Origin: Bacteroidetes bacterium GWF2_38_335
GTDB taxonomy: Bacteria > Bacteroidota > Bacteroidia > Bacteroidales > GWF2-38-335
DNA length: 64,000 bases
Direction of reading: 5' to 3'
NCBI GenBank assembly: GCA_001769535.1
Contig: MEOH01000024.1
Span: 1-64,000 of the forward strand
Position 1 is the first letter of the stretch. Each line of letters begins with the position of its first letter. This document shows positions 54,208 to 63,737 of the stretch, piece after piece. The notes below the pieces were generated by a model. It was not told the DNA's origin. It did not search any database and saw only the letters and a list, made by a program, of their open reading frames with translations. Position numbers and translations under genes: made by a program.

Positions 54208-55311
54208 ATGAGAAAGTTTATTTATAATTATCCTGAATGGCCTAATTTTATTTGGGATACAGAAGGAATGTCATTGCTTTGCGGGAATGTCCGAAATTTG
54301 CAGGGAAAATTGATTGGTAAAATGGAATCTCTGGGTTTTGATCTGAAAAATCAGGCAAATCTGGAAACTTTGACTTCAGATGTAGTCAAAACTTCTGAAA
54401 TTGAAGGTTATATTTTAAATCCTGATGAAGTTCGCTCTTCAATTTCCCGCAGACTTGGCATGGAAATATCAGGATTGGTCGAATCTGACAGGTTTATTGA
54501 TGGCGTGGTTGACATGACACTTGATGCAACCCGGAATTACAACAAACTACTTTCGGAAGAACGATTGTTTGACTGGCATTGTGCTTTGTTTCCCACTGGC
54601 AGAAGTGGAATGTATAAAATAATAACCGGTAACTGGCGGGACGATTCTTCTGGTCCAATGCAGGTGGTTTCTGGCGCAGTTGGAAAGGAAAAAGTACATT
54701 TTCAGGCTCCTGAAGCCACTGTTTTAGATAAGGAAATGCAAATTTTTATTGAATGGTTTAATAAAAAATCAAATGTTGACCTGATTATCAAAGCAGGAAT
54801 TGCCCATCTATGGTTTGTGACATTGCATCCTTTTGAAGATGGAAATGGGAGAATTGCCAGGGCACTGACGGATATGATATTGTCAAAATCTGATGATATC
54901 TCACAGCGGTTTTATAGTATGTCAACTCAGATAAGAACGCAAAGGAATGAGTATTATGCTTTTTTGGAAAAAACTCAACGAGGCGGATTGGATATTACCA
55001 ACTGGCTAAAGTGGTTTCTTAATTGTTTGAAGAATTCAATAATGGAATCAGAAAACACACTTAAAAAAATAATTGACAAGCATGTGTTTTTAAATAAACA
55101 TATTGATATAGCCCTAAATGGAAGACAAAAAACAATGATCAATAAGTTATTGGATGATTTTTATGGAAATCTGACCACCTCAAAATGGGCAAAAATTACA
55201 AAATGCTCTTCGGATACTGCTTTAAGAGACATTCAGGATCTGGTAAAAAAAGGTTTGCTCAGAAAAGCTGAAGAGGCGGGACGAAGTACTAATTATGAGT
55301 TGGTGAAATAA
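54208..55311 (+). CDS. Fic family protein with C-terminal winged helix
   Basis: From the ATG at 54208 (not 54163, which lies inside the operator) it has 367 residues. Inhibitory class II motif TSEIEG (62-67, Glu66) precedes the Fic core HPFEDGNGR (207-215). A C-terminal winged-helix domain follows (KWAKITKCSSDTALRDIQDLVKKGLL). It would transfer AMP from ATP to a target protein and is auto-inhibited by Glu66. The DNA-binding domain together with the promoter repeats suggests self-regulation. Confidence 0.88.
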   Translation: MRKFIYNYPEWPNFIWDTEGMSLLCGNVRNLQGKLIGKMESLGFDLKNQANLETLTSDVVKTSEIEGYILNPDEVRSSISRRLGMEISGLVESDRFIDGVVDMTLDATRNYNKLLSEERLFDWHCALFPTGRSGMYKIITGNWRDDSSGPMQVVSGAVGKEKVHFQAPEATVLDKEMQIFIEWFNKKSNVDLIIKAGIAHLWFVTLHPFEDGNGRIARALTDMILSKSDDISQRFYSMSTQIRTQRNEYYAFLEKTQRGGLDITNWLKWFLNCLKNSIMESENTLKKIIDKHVFLNKHIDIALNGRQKTMINKLLDDFYGNLTTSKWAKITKCSSDTALRDIQDLVKKGLLRKAEEAGRSTNYELVK

Positions 55312-55411
55312 GATTTTTCCTGCCCTGAGCTTCTTTGCGCCCTGCGTTAAAACTTTCCCTTTAATAAATGCCTTAAATCAAAAATAAATTAGCACATCTG
55401 CAAAATCTCCC

Positions 55412-55419
55412 TATTTTTG
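55412..55419 (+). promoter_or_regulatory. -7 element of the oxidoreductase gene
   Basis: TATTTTTG matches TAnnTTTG and lies just upstream of the reading frame that encodes the FAD-binding motif. Confidence 0.4.
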
Positions 55420-55433
55420 TAAAAAATATTTGT

Positions 55434-57002
55434 CTGAATAAAAAACACGCCATAATAATAGGTGCTGGTCCGGCCGGACTCACAGCCGCAAAGGAATTGC
55501 TCGATAAAACCGATATCATTCCGGTGATCCTCGAAGCAAGTGCCAACATTGGGGGCATCTCTAAAACAGTTAATTATAAAGGCAATCACATTGATATTGG
55601 CGGACATCGGTTTTTTTCCAAATCCGACAGGGTGATGGATTGGTGGCTGAATATTTTGCCTGTTCAGAAAACGGATGGTGTTTCACCAAATGAAATAAAT
55701 TATCAAAATAAATCAAAGGAAATTGACCTGGAAAAACCTGGTCCCGATCCCAATGAATCCGACAGGGTCATGCTCGTGCGCAAAAGACTTTCAAGAATCA
55801 TTTATCTCAGAAAGTTCTTCGATTACCCTGTTTCCCTCAATTTCAATACCATTAAAAATCTTGGTCCGGTACGATTGGTGAAAATTGCTTTTTCTTACTT
55901 GTGGATCAGACTGTTTCCCATAAAAAATGAAAAAACCCTTGAGGAATTTTTTATCAACCGTTTCGGTAAACAACTGTACAAAACTTTTTTCAGGGATTAT
56001 ACCGAAAAGGTTTGGGGCGTGAAATGCAGTCAGATCTCAGCAGAATGGGGTGCTCAAAGAATCAAAGGTCTTTCGGTTTCCAAAGCCCTGGTGTTTGCCA
56101 TAAAAAAAATGTTTTCTTCTAAAAAATCCATCCGTCAGAAAAATATCGAAACCACCCTCATCGAACAATTCCTGTATCCGAAATTTGGTCCGGGACACCT
56201 GTGGAATGAAGTGGCTGAATATATTTCTGAAAAAGGCGGACAGATTCATCTGAACTGGGTTGTGGAGAAAATTAACCTTTCTGAGGGAAAAATAATGTCT
56301 GTAAATGCCCGCAACATTTTAAGTGACCAGTCAGCCGAATTCAATGGCGATTATTTTTTCTCAACCATGCCTGTAAAGGATTTGGTTAAGGGAATGTCGG
56401 GAATCCAAATCCCCGCAAAGGTTATGGAAGTTGCAAACGGATTAATTTACAGGGATTTTGTGACCGTTGGATTGCTGCTCAATAAGTTAACGGTTCATGG
56501 AAAAGAGACATCCATTAAGGACAACTGGATTTATGTGCAGGAAAGTGATGTGAAAGTGGGCCGATTGCAGTTTTTTAATAACTGGAGTCCGTATATGGTG
56601 GCCGATCCCTCAAAAACATGGATTGGCATGGAATATTTCTGCAACGAAGGGGACGATCTCTGGAACATGAACGAAGATGAAATGAAAAAGTTTGCCGCCC
56701 TCGAACTGGAAAAAATAAAAATGATTTTATCCGAAGATGTGGTGGACAGCGTGGTGATTAAAGTTCCTAAAACCTATCCCGCTTATTTTGGCTCTTACCC
56801 CGATTTCCAGACAATCAGAGATTTTACTGATAAATTTGAAAACCTGTTTTTAGTTGGCCGCAACGGAATGCACAAATACAACAACATGGACCACTCCATG
56901 CTTACGGCTATGGTTGCTGTGGAGAATATCATTAATGGAATCAAAACCAAGGAAAATATCTGGCAGGTAAATACTGAGCAGGAGTATCATGAGGAGAAAT
57001 AA
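55434..57002 (+). CDS. NAD(P)/FAD-dependent oxidoreductase, amine-oxidase/UGM-like
   Basis: The track starts this gene at a TTG (55497), but the same frame is open from 55377 and encodes [19 protein letters not shown], the FAD-binding GxGxxG motif, so the true start is upstream. No ATG, GTG or TTG is in frame there (CTG at 55434 is given). In another frame, TTG TCT GAA followed by one surplus T would give [11 protein letters not shown], suggesting a 1-bp insertion. The rest ([16 protein letters not shown] motif, [16 protein letters not shown]) fits oxidoreductases of glycan biosynthesis. It precedes two membrane glycosyltransferases. Confidence 0.8.
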   Translation: MNKKHAIIIGAGPAGLTAAKELLDKTDIIPVILEASANIGGISKTVNYKGNHIDIGGHRFFSKSDRVMDWWLNILPVQKTDGVSPNEINYQNKSKEIDLEKPGPDPNESDRVMLVRKRLSRIIYLRKFFDYPVSLNFNTIKNLGPVRLVKIAFSYLWIRLFPIKNEKTLEEFFINRFGKQLYKTFFRDYTEKVWGVKCSQISAEWGAQRIKGLSVSKALVFAIKKMFSSKKSIRQKNIETTLIEQFLYPKFGPGHLWNEVAEYISEKGGQIHLNWVVEKINLSEGKIMSVNARNILSDQSAEFNGDYFFSTMPVKDLVKGMSGIQIPAKVMEVANGLIYRDFVTVGLLLNKLTVHGKETSIKDNWIYVQESDVKVGRLQFFNNWSPYMVADPSKTWIGMEYFCNEGDDLWNMNEDEMKKFAALELEKIKMILSEDVVDSVVIKVPKTYPAYFGSYPDFQTIRDFTDKFENLFLVGRNGMHKYNNMDHSMLTAMVAVENIINGIKTKENIWQVNTEQEYHEEK

Positions 57003-57014
57003 TGTGCTTAGGAC

Positions 57015-57103
57015 CGTCATTGCGATCCGCCTTAGCGGAGAAGCAATCTCCCAAAGAGGAGCAGTTACTAATAAATGGGATTGCTTCGTGCCTCGCAATG
57101 ACG
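57015..57103. mobile_element. MITE-like palindromic repeat
   Basis: Ends CGTCATTGCGA and TCGCAATGACG are exact inverted repeats, with inner GAAGCAATCTCCCA and TGGGATTGCTTC also complementary. The element is about 89 bp and non-coding. A degenerate half copy is at 48041. It resembles the small interspersed palindromes often found between genes in this phylum. Confidence 0.6.
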
Positions 57104-57148
57104 ACAAAAAAGTGTCTTCCGATTATTAGAATTCATTGAAATGTAAAA

Positions 57149-58780
57149 ATGCAAAACAGAAAGAAAAATACAGAATTCTTCGAAAAAAAAGCCGGCGCTT
57201 TATTTGAAAAGGCAGGCAGGAATTATTATGCGACAATTTTTCTGGCATTCGTTTTTATGTCCCTGCTCATGATTTTTTACAAGCCCCAGGTATTCGGACG
57301 CATTCTCGATCACGACGCTTTTTTTTACCTGATCAAAGCATTCGAAATCAATGATGGAAACTTTACCCCGCTGCATTTTCAATCTGAAGGATGGTCGGTA
57401 ATTCTGGCATTTTTCCTTAAGATTTTTTCCATTCAGTCTTTTTCTGACGGAATGGTGTTTTCAAGATATTTGTCAGTGTTTATTATGGCTCTGTGTCTCA
57501 TTCCGTTTGCCCTAATAGTTAAAAAAGTCCTTGGAAAGGAATTGCTGTTACCGGCACTGGTTGTTTTTACCATCTGCAACACATTTGTGCACAACGGGGC
57601 TTCAGGCAACACCGAATCACTGTTCTTTTTTGTTTTTTTGTATGCAGTTTATTTTCTGATCAGGTCATACGACAATCCGAAATTTCTCTATTACGCAGCA
57701 GCTTTTGGCTCACTTGCTTATTTTATCAGACCCAACGGTTTGTTCTTTCTGATAATAATAATTCTCGTTTTTGTGGATTTATACAGGAAAAAGAAAGCAG
57801 GTTTTAAATTCCTGTTGATTTCGGCCGGAATTTTTATATTGGTTTCGCTTCCCCATCTGTACATGAGACATGCTGCCTGGGGTTCGCCCTTTGATTATGG
57901 GGTGAATTCAAAGTATTTTGCCGGTTCTCCTTCCCAAATCTGGGCAGAAAATATCCAACCCGTGTCATTTTTATCCTGGATGTCTGATCACTCCATCGGT
58001 GAAATGGTATCTAAATTCATAACATTCGGACTGTTTGCCATTTTTAAGGAACTTTTTGTTTTATTGGGCGAATTCTGGTTTGTCCTTTTGCTCACAGGAT
58101 GTCTTTATTATCTGATTATTAAAAGGGAATCAAAACTTTTTCCGGTGATTATTACAGTTGGGATTTTTATTGCCGGATTGATTCCGGTGTATCAGGTGTA
58201 CGGTGTGCCCCGGCACCTGTTTATGATCATTCCGGTTGCACTTATTGTCGGATTAAAACTCTTTAATGATATTACCGAAAAGCAGAAATATAAAAATATC
58301 CTGATGTTTCTGCTGATATCCATAATATTCATTTTCAATGTACCCGTGATTACCATTTATGAATTCAATAAAATGCCCGGTAAATTTGAAAAACCTATAT
58401 TGAAGGATGAGTGGGTACGCTGGGCAGATGAAAATCTTGAAGGAAATATTGCGGTCGGAAACAAAAAGCAGGCAATGTTCATCATGCTGGGAATTGAAAA
58501 AAGTGGAGATGTGCTTTATGATATAGGGAAAATCAGAAACGCATATCATTATAAACTGTTCAATCCGGGTTATTACGAAAATATGAGTGAAGGGATCAGG
58601 GGATTTGAGAAAGACAGCATCCGGTTTTTAATAGTAAACGAGGAGATGCTGCTGGAACTCCCATATCTCAGAGAGGCATACGGACCAGAATGGAAAAACA
58701 GCTTTAAGCTGATATATACGGTTAATTCAATGCCTGACAGGATGTATCCGCAGGTTGATATTTTTGAAATCACATATTAA
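57149..58780 (+). CDS. polytopic glycosyltransferase (GT39/ArnT-like), 1
   Basis: A 543-residue membrane protein with about ten predicted segments. The first periplasmic loop has RILDHDAFFYLIKAF, with the acidic residues expected for a GT-C lipid-phosphate-sugar transferase. An RPNGLFFL motif follows. The C-terminal 150 residues are soluble. It probably moves a sugar from a polyprenyl phosphate onto a glycan, lipid or protein. It lies between the oxidoreductase and a second, similar enzyme. Confidence 0.75.
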   Translation: MQNRKKNTEFFEKKAGALFEKAGRNYYATIFLAFVFMSLLMIFYKPQVFGRILDHDAFFYLIKAFEINDGNFTPLHFQSEGWSVILAFFLKIFSIQSFSDGMVFSRYLSVFIMALCLIPFALIVKKVLGKELLLPALVVFTICNTFVHNGASGNTESLFFFVFLYAVYFLIRSYDNPKFLYYAAAFGSLAYFIRPNGLFFLIIIILVFVDLYRKKKAGFKFLLISAGIFILVSLPHLYMRHAAWGSPFDYGVNSKYFAGSPSQIWAENIQPVSFLSWMSDHSIGEMVSKFITFGLFAIFKELFVLLGEFWFVLLLTGCLYYLIIKRESKLFPVIITVGIFIAGLIPVYQVYGVPRHLFMIIPVALIVGLKLFNDITEKQKYKNILMFLLISIIFIFNVPVITIYEFNKMPGKFEKPILKDEWVRWADENLEGNIAVGNKKQAMFIMLGIEKSGDVLYDIGKIRNAYHYKLFNPGYYENMSEGIRGFEKDSIRFLIVNEEMLLELPYLREAYGPEWKNSFKLIYTVNSMPDRMYPQVDIFEITY

Positions 58781-58826
58781 TGGATAACAGCTTCAGATAT
58801 CCGGGTTGCCAGATAAAAGGAATAGC

Positions 58827-60548
58827 ATGATGAGCTTGAAAAAAACATATCTGTTAATCATACTTGCCCTGGCAACAGTTTTTACATTAATTTTTATTTT
58901 TACAGAATACGTTGAAGGAGAGGGGTTCAATCCCAGCGACGATGGAGTGGTGCTGGCTCAATCATACAGGATTATCAACGGCGAGGTTCCCCACACCGAT
59001 TTCATTTCAATCAGACCTGTTTTCAGCGGCCTGCTTCATACCATTCATTTTTATTCACCTCTGCCGTTGCAGATTTCAGCCCGGTGGTTTGTCATCCTTG
59101 AGTTTTTCCTTTATTCATTGATTTGGGTATTCTTCATTATGAAACTGATCCCGTTTAATGAAATAGGACGAAAAAAAATGTATTTCGCAATACTGTTGAT
59201 GATCTGCTTTGTCTTTAACCTGAGCATGTACAATCTTTATCCATGGACAACCATTGATGCCATACTGTTTTCTTCGGCAGGGATACTGCTTTGGCTTAAC
59301 GGAAGACAAAAGCATGGATTGAGATGGCTGAGTATTTCTGCCGGATTATTTTTATTAGCCATATCAGCTTTATGCAGACAGAATTTCGTGTTTTTGTTTG
59401 CAGCATTTTCGGTTTTGACAATGATAGTTTTTAGCAGAGAGAAAAAGTGGGGACAAATGATTGCGACTTTGGGCGCGGGAGCATTGCCACTGGTTATTTA
59501 TCTTATAATATTGGCATATAACAACGGAATTGGTGATTTTATCATCCAGATGACCGGGAGAACAGAATTATTGAAAACCGGAGTTTTTACCTTTGCGAAA
59601 AGATTTGCAGAAAGTGTTTTTCTGGAGTGGTACATAGCTTTGGCAGTACTTTTTGGTTTATCATTTATAAGAAAAACAACGGGTGAAAAGATTAAACTTT
59701 TTCTTGAAATAACTCCGTACATCAATATTTCTTTGGCACTTATTATTTCGTCGGTGTTGTTTTTCAGGGAAACGGATTTTTTGTTTTTAACCTCCTTTGA
59801 ATTATTCTGGCTGTTTTCCTGTACATATATTTTACATTTTTTCCTGGTAAAAGGATCCACCGAATACAAAAACAAGGGATGGATAATATTAATGTTTGGC
59901 TGGGTCAGTTCAATTTCACTGGGAGATAATGCTCCGGCTTTTGTGATGGGAATCATGTTGATTTCAATCCTGGTATTTAATATGAGTCTGGTTTGGCATA
60001 AGCCGTTAATCAGAAGAAAGTTTGTAATTTATGTGTTGGGCATATTTTCAATGGCAATGGCAGTTGCAGAGATCTACGGTCAAAAATCGAACAACTACCG
60101 GGAATTGCCGGCGTCGCAATTGCAGTACAATTTAGGGGAGATATATCCGGGTTTTGGAGGAATAATAACAAACCAAAATACCTATAACTATTATAAGGAA
60201 CTAAAGGAAATTATAGATTCCAATCCGGGCATGAAAGACCGTTTTGTAGTCATTCCCAACAATCCTCTAATTTATGCTGTTTCCGGCAGTCGCAATCCGA
60301 TGCCCCTTGACTGGATGCAGCAGGCCGAGTATGTCGGGTCAGAAAAAAGAATTGTGGAAGAGCTCAAAATGCTAATACAAGAAACTGATACAGTGTGGTT
60401 TATTATAGATAAGTATGACTCAAAGAAAATGTGCGACAGTTTGTTTGAGATGGATTACAGCACAGGGAATCATGATTACTATGACTTATTAACAAAACTG
60501 ACCAAAGAGTCAGAAAAAAAATACCATAACTTTGTTATAAGATTTTAA
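58827..60548 (+). CDS. polytopic glycosyltransferase (GT39/ArnT-like), 2
   Basis: Start chosen at the ATG of MMSLKKTYLL (58827) rather than the TTG at 58806. A 573-residue membrane protein with about ten to eleven segments and an early loop FNPSDDGVVLAQSYRIINGEVPHTDF carrying the Asp pair of GT-C enzymes. A soluble C-terminal domain follows. The layout parallels the preceding gene, so the two may act in the same surface glycan pathway. Confidence 0.72.
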   Translation: MMSLKKTYLLIILALATVFTLIFIFTEYVEGEGFNPSDDGVVLAQSYRIINGEVPHTDFISIRPVFSGLLHTIHFYSPLPLQISARWFVILEFFLYSLIWVFFIMKLIPFNEIGRKKMYFAILLMICFVFNLSMYNLYPWTTIDAILFSSAGILLWLNGRQKHGLRWLSISAGLFLLAISALCRQNFVFLFAAFSVLTMIVFSREKKWGQMIATLGAGALPLVIYLIILAYNNGIGDFIIQMTGRTELLKTGVFTFAKRFAESVFLEWYIALAVLFGLSFIRKTTGEKIKLFLEITPYINISLALIISSVLFFRETDFLFLTSFELFWLFSCTYILHFFLVKGSTEYKNKGWIILMFGWVSSISLGDNAPAFVMGIMLISILVFNMSLVWHKPLIRRKFVIYVLGIFSMAMAVAEIYGQKSNNYRELPASQLQYNLGEIYPGFGGIITNQNTYNYYKELKEIIDSNPGMKDRFVVIPNNPLIYAVSGSRNPMPLDWMQQAEYVGSEKRIVEELKMLIQETDTVWFIIDKYDSKKMCDSLFEMDYSTGNHDYYDLLTKLTKESEKKYHNFVIRF

Positions 60549-60727
60549 TACCATCTTTTTATACATTAAACAGTAAATGGTATTTATTGACCTCCTTTTT
60601 TAATCTTTTAATCAAACGGGCAACATTTTTACCAGACGTATTTTTTTTGTATTTCATATAAAAAATACTACTTTTACACCTATTAAAACAGAAAACAATA
60701 AAATAATTGTCTAATTAAAACTGTATT

Positions 60728-61570
60728 ATGAAGAAATTAATGTTATTATTATTAATTGGATCACTGACATTTACAGTAGTAAATGCACAGGATGGTTCAG
60801 GCGAACTCGTATCCAAAAAAGGATTTGCCATTCTGCCTGAAGCAGGTGACATAGGCCTTGGTATCAATGCAGTACCTGTTTTTGGTTACTTTGGTAATAT
60901 GATGAATGGTACAGCAGGCAATAACATCAGCTATAATTTCGTAAACGGAACAAACACCATTTACGGAAAATACTATCTGGATGCTACCACTGCTGTAAGA
61001 GCAAGAATCCGCCTTGCAAAAGCAAGCACTTTTGACAAGGAATATGTAATTAAAGACCTGGATGTTCCAGATCCTTTAGCTTTAGTTGAAGACATTTACC
61101 AGATTAAATCTTGCAATGTTCAACTGGGTGCCGGTTATGAATTAAGAAGAGGAAAAGGCAGACTGCAGGGATTTTACGGTGGTGAAGTATTAATCAGCTA
61201 CGCTACAGGTGGAACAAATTACATCTATGGTAACAACTATTCACCTGACTTTACTACACCTTCAACTACTGATTTTGGAACAAACATCACTGCCAATGGC
61301 CGTGTTCAGGAAACCAAAACAGGAAAAACTGTTGGAATGGGCTTAAGAGCTTTTATCGGAACTGAATATTTCTTTGCACCCAAAATATCGGTTGCAGGTG
61401 AATTCGGTTGGGGCTTTGCTTATGTATTTACAGGAAGAGGCGAAGTTACTGAAGAATCATGGAACGGAACTGAAATTAAAACAACCGTTACAAAAGATTT
61501 AGGCGGAAAAGGTTACAATCTTGATACAGATAACCTTTCAGGTGCCATCGCTTTAATATTTCATTTTTAA
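60728..61570 (+). CDS. outer membrane beta-barrel protein
   Basis: A 280-residue protein with signal peptide (MKKLMLLLLIGSLTFTVVNAQ) and OMP features: alternating strands, Gly/Asn-rich turns, and a terminal Phe (GAIALIFHF). No specific family is recognised. The lipoprotein gene starts 30 bp downstream and the pair ends at a strong terminator, so both are likely made together as abundant envelope proteins. Confidence 0.72.
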   Translation: MKKLMLLLLIGSLTFTVVNAQDGSGELVSKKGFAILPEAGDIGLGINAVPVFGYFGNMMNGTAGNNISYNFVNGTNTIYGKYYLDATTAVRARIRLAKASTFDKEYVIKDLDVPDPLALVEDIYQIKSCNVQLGAGYELRRGKGRLQGFYGGEVLISYATGGTNYIYGNNYSPDFTTPSTTDFGTNITANGRVQETKTGKTVGMGLRAFIGTEYFFAPKISVAGEFGWGFAYVFTGRGEVTEESWNGTEIKTTVTKDLGGKGYNLDTDNLSGAIALIFHF

Positions 61571-61600
61571 TTAATTGTTAAACTTATAAACTCAGATATT

Positions 61601-62062
61601 ATGAAAAAAGTTTTATTTGCAATAGTTGTTTTAGTTAGCTTGTCATTCGTATTTACAAGCTGCGAAAAAGAAGAAGAATACACTGCTCCTGCTATGACCA
61701 CTGCCACCATTACCGGCGTTGTTGAAGCTGAACTTGATTTTACCAATGCAGTAAGTGAATTTGCTCCTGTGGGAACAAAACTTTATGCAAGAGTTAATGC
61801 TGCTGACTTAGTTGAAAACCCAATTGCTGGATACCCATATGAAGACATTATTTTCACTACTACTGTTGGTGCAAGTGGTGTTTACTCATTTACTGTTTCT
61901 GCAGGTGTTCCTGTTGCTAACTATACCATTTATGGTGATGATTTCTCATATAATGCTTTAGTTACTGCAGCTCCAACTTACATGCAATTATATTATTCTT
62001 TAGGAGGAACTGTTGTTTCTGCAACCAGAGGACAAAAAATATTGGTTGATTTGAGTTACTAA
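61601..62062 (+). CDS. small lipoprotein
   Basis: A 153-residue lipoprotein (FVFTSCEKEEEYTAP, lipid-modified Cys at 21, with an acidic stretch after it that in Bacteroidota can favour surface export). The mature part is one beta-sandwich-like domain (TITGVVEAELDFTN... VYSFTVSAGVPVANYTIY). Function unknown; cotranscribed with the OMP upstream. Confidence 0.7.
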   Translation: MKKVLFAIVVLVSLSFVFTSCEKEEEYTAPAMTTATITGVVEAELDFTNAVSEFAPVGTKLYARVNAADLVENPIAGYPYEDIIFTTTVGASGVYSFTVSAGVPVANYTIYGDDFSYNALVTAAPTYMQLYYSLGGTVVSATRGQKILVDLSY

Positions 62063-62080
62063 TTCAAAATCATTATAAAA

Positions 62081-62113
62081 AAAATGTCCGCCAATTTGGC
62101 GGACATTTTTTTT
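62081..62113 (+). terminator. intrinsic terminator of the OMP-lipoprotein unit
   Basis: TGTCCGCCA and TGGCGGACA form a 9-bp stem with a 3-nt loop, followed by T8. Flanking A-runs may let it also serve the - strand rpmH gene. Confidence 0.8.
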
Positions 62114-62186
62114 ACCCGTAAACCAACGGACAAAAAAAAAGGATATCTATAGAAATCCTTTTACCAATACCTAAAAGTAAAATATA

Positions 62187-62348
62187 CTAGTACTTCTTAC
62201 CTTTCTTTTCGTCAGAAACAGTCAGCTTCTTTCTTCCTTTTGCTCTTCTTGAAGCAAGCACTTTTCTGCCATTGGCTGTAGACATTCTTTCTCTGAAACC
62301 ATGCTTGTTTCTTCTCTTTCTGTTTGAAGGTTGAAAAGTCCTTTTCAT
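62187..62348 (-). CDS. rpmH: 50S ribosomal protein L34
   Basis: Missed by the supplied track because it is only 53 codons. The reverse strand reads [20 protein letters not shown] and continues [20 protein letters not shown], the complete L34 signature, plus a short Lys-rich C-terminal extension ([13 protein letters not shown]). It is a small basic large-subunit protein. Here it is near rsmG rather than next to rnpA and dnaA. Confidence 0.95.
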   Translation of the reverse strand: MKRTFQPSNRKRRNKHGFRERMSTANGRKVLASRRAKGRKKLTVSDEKKGKKY

Positions 62349-62504
62349 TTTGTTTCTATTTTAATTCTGTTAATACCTTTTTCAAATTCGGACTGCAAAA
62401 ATAAGGATAAATTTTGAAAATCAAAATAATTAAGGGAAATATTTTATAACTTTATTGGAGATGTTATTCTTATTCGAAAAATTGTTGATAGACACATTTG
62501 GATA

Positions 62505-63122
62505 TTACAGCCCCAAATGAATAATACTCTTAGTCTCAAAAAACTCTTCCTCAAAATAATTTTTGATTGAATGTACCCTGGCTTTTTTAAATTCCTTCAG
62601 TTCTTCTGAAAAATCTCCTCCTTTGAGGTAAAGGATTCCGTTTCTTATGCTGTTTCGGTGGCTCAGGCTGACTTTCCCTTTTACAAAAGCAAAGAATTCG
62701 GGAAAAGAGGTTACCGCCCTGCTTACAATAAAATCGTATTTTTCCTTCAGATTCTCGGCCCTGCATGCTTCGGCTTTCACATTCTTTAATCCGGTTTCCT
62801 TTATTACCTCATTAACAACGGTAATCTTTTTTCCTATGGAATCTACCAGATGGAATTGCGTTTCGGGAAACATGATGGCAAGTGGAATGCCGGGAAATCC
62901 TCCGCCTGTGCCCACATCAAGAACCTTGGTGTTAGCTTTAAATTGAACAAGTTTAGCGATGGCCAGCGAGTGCAGTACATGCTTCTCATACAATGAATCA
63001 ATATCCTTGCGCGAAATCAAATTGATTTTTTCGTTCCAGGTACGGTAAATACCTTCCAGTTGCCCAAAACGGACAATCATCTCATCAGTCAGTTCCGGGA
63101 AATATTTATGGATGAGCTCCAT
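62505..63122 (-). CDS. rsmG: 16S rRNA (guanine(527)-N7)-methyltransferase RsmG
   Basis: A 205-residue RsmG (GidB). The SAM-binding VLDVGTGGGFPGIPLAIMFP, FHLVDSIGKKITVVNEV and SRAVTSFPEFFAF are conserved. It methylates G527 of 16S rRNA. It starts 6 bp after the sigma factor stop, giving an operon with that gene. Confidence 0.94.
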   Translation of the reverse strand: MELIHKYFPELTDEMIVRFGQLEGIYRTWNEKINLISRKDIDSLYEKHVLHSLAIAKLVQFKANTKVLDVGTGGGFPGIPLAIMFPETQFHLVDSIGKKITVVNEVIKETGLKNVKAEACRAENLKEKYDFIVSRAVTSFPEFFAFVKGKVSLSHRNSIRNGILYLKGGDFSEELKEFKKARVHSIKNYFEEEFFETKSIIHLGL

Positions 63123-63128
63123 GAAAAA

Positions 63129-63737
63129 TTAAATTTTCTCTGAAGTGTTTTTCAGGGTGTGATAAAGCAGTTCCCTTGCCCTGAAAAGCTGCGCTTTTAC
63201 CGTTCCGATAGGCAGCTCAAGCTCAGCAGCTATTTCTTCGTAGGAATATTCCTTGAAATATCTGAGTTCGATCAGTTTTCTGTAACGGGGCTTTAACTTC
63301 TCAACAATGGTATGCATCAACTTTGTTTTCTGCTCTCTGATAAGATTTTCTTCGGGATCGAGCGTATTTGACTGCAATGGCATCGGACCCGAATCCTGTT
63401 CGGGCAATTCAGATCCTCCCGTATCAAGGGAAATCAGATTGCCTTTTTTCTTTCTCAAAAAATCAATACAATTGTTTGAGGCAATTTTAAACAGCCAGGT
63501 GCTGAATGCGTAGTTGGGCGAGTATTGATCTATATTTTTAAATGCTTTGCCAAATGCCTCAATGGTTAAGTCTTCAGCATCGCTTTTGTTGTTGACCATT
63601 TTGAGCAGCATAAAATAGATGGCGTCACGGTAACGTCCCAGCAAATCGGCATACGCCTTTTGGTCTCCATCCCTTGCAAGTATTACCAACCGGTAATCTT
63701 GTCTGGCTTTTTCTGAAAGATTAGGACTTATTTCCAT
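63129..63737 (-). CDS. ECF-type RNA polymerase sigma factor
   Basis: A 202-residue sigma factor with region 2 (DAEDLTIEAFGKAFKNIDQYSP...FSTWLFKIASNNCIDFLRKKK) and region 4 (IELRYFKEYSYEEIAAELELPIGTVKAQLFRAREL), without regions 1 and 3. No anti-sigma gene is adjacent. Its start overlaps the end of the upstream membrane protein by 10 bp, so the three genes up to rsmG form one transcript. Confidence 0.9.
   Translation of the reverse strand: MEISPNLSEKARQDYRLVILARDGDQKAYADLLGRYRDAIYFMLLKMVNNKSDAEDLTIEAFGKAFKNIDQYSPNYAFSTWLFKIASNNCIDFLRKKKGNLISLDTGGSELPEQDSGPMPLQSNTLDPEENLIREQKTKLMHTIVEKLKPRYRKLIELRYFKEYSYEEIAAELELPIGTVKAQLFRARELLYHTLKNTSEKI

Noticed and set aside
53988-54227. 79-residue + strand ORF before fic
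   Set aside because: It runs through the operator repeats and overlaps the Fic start in another frame; composition is not coding-like.
59498-59956. 152-residue - strand ORF
   Set aside because: Shadow of a membrane glycosyltransferase gene.
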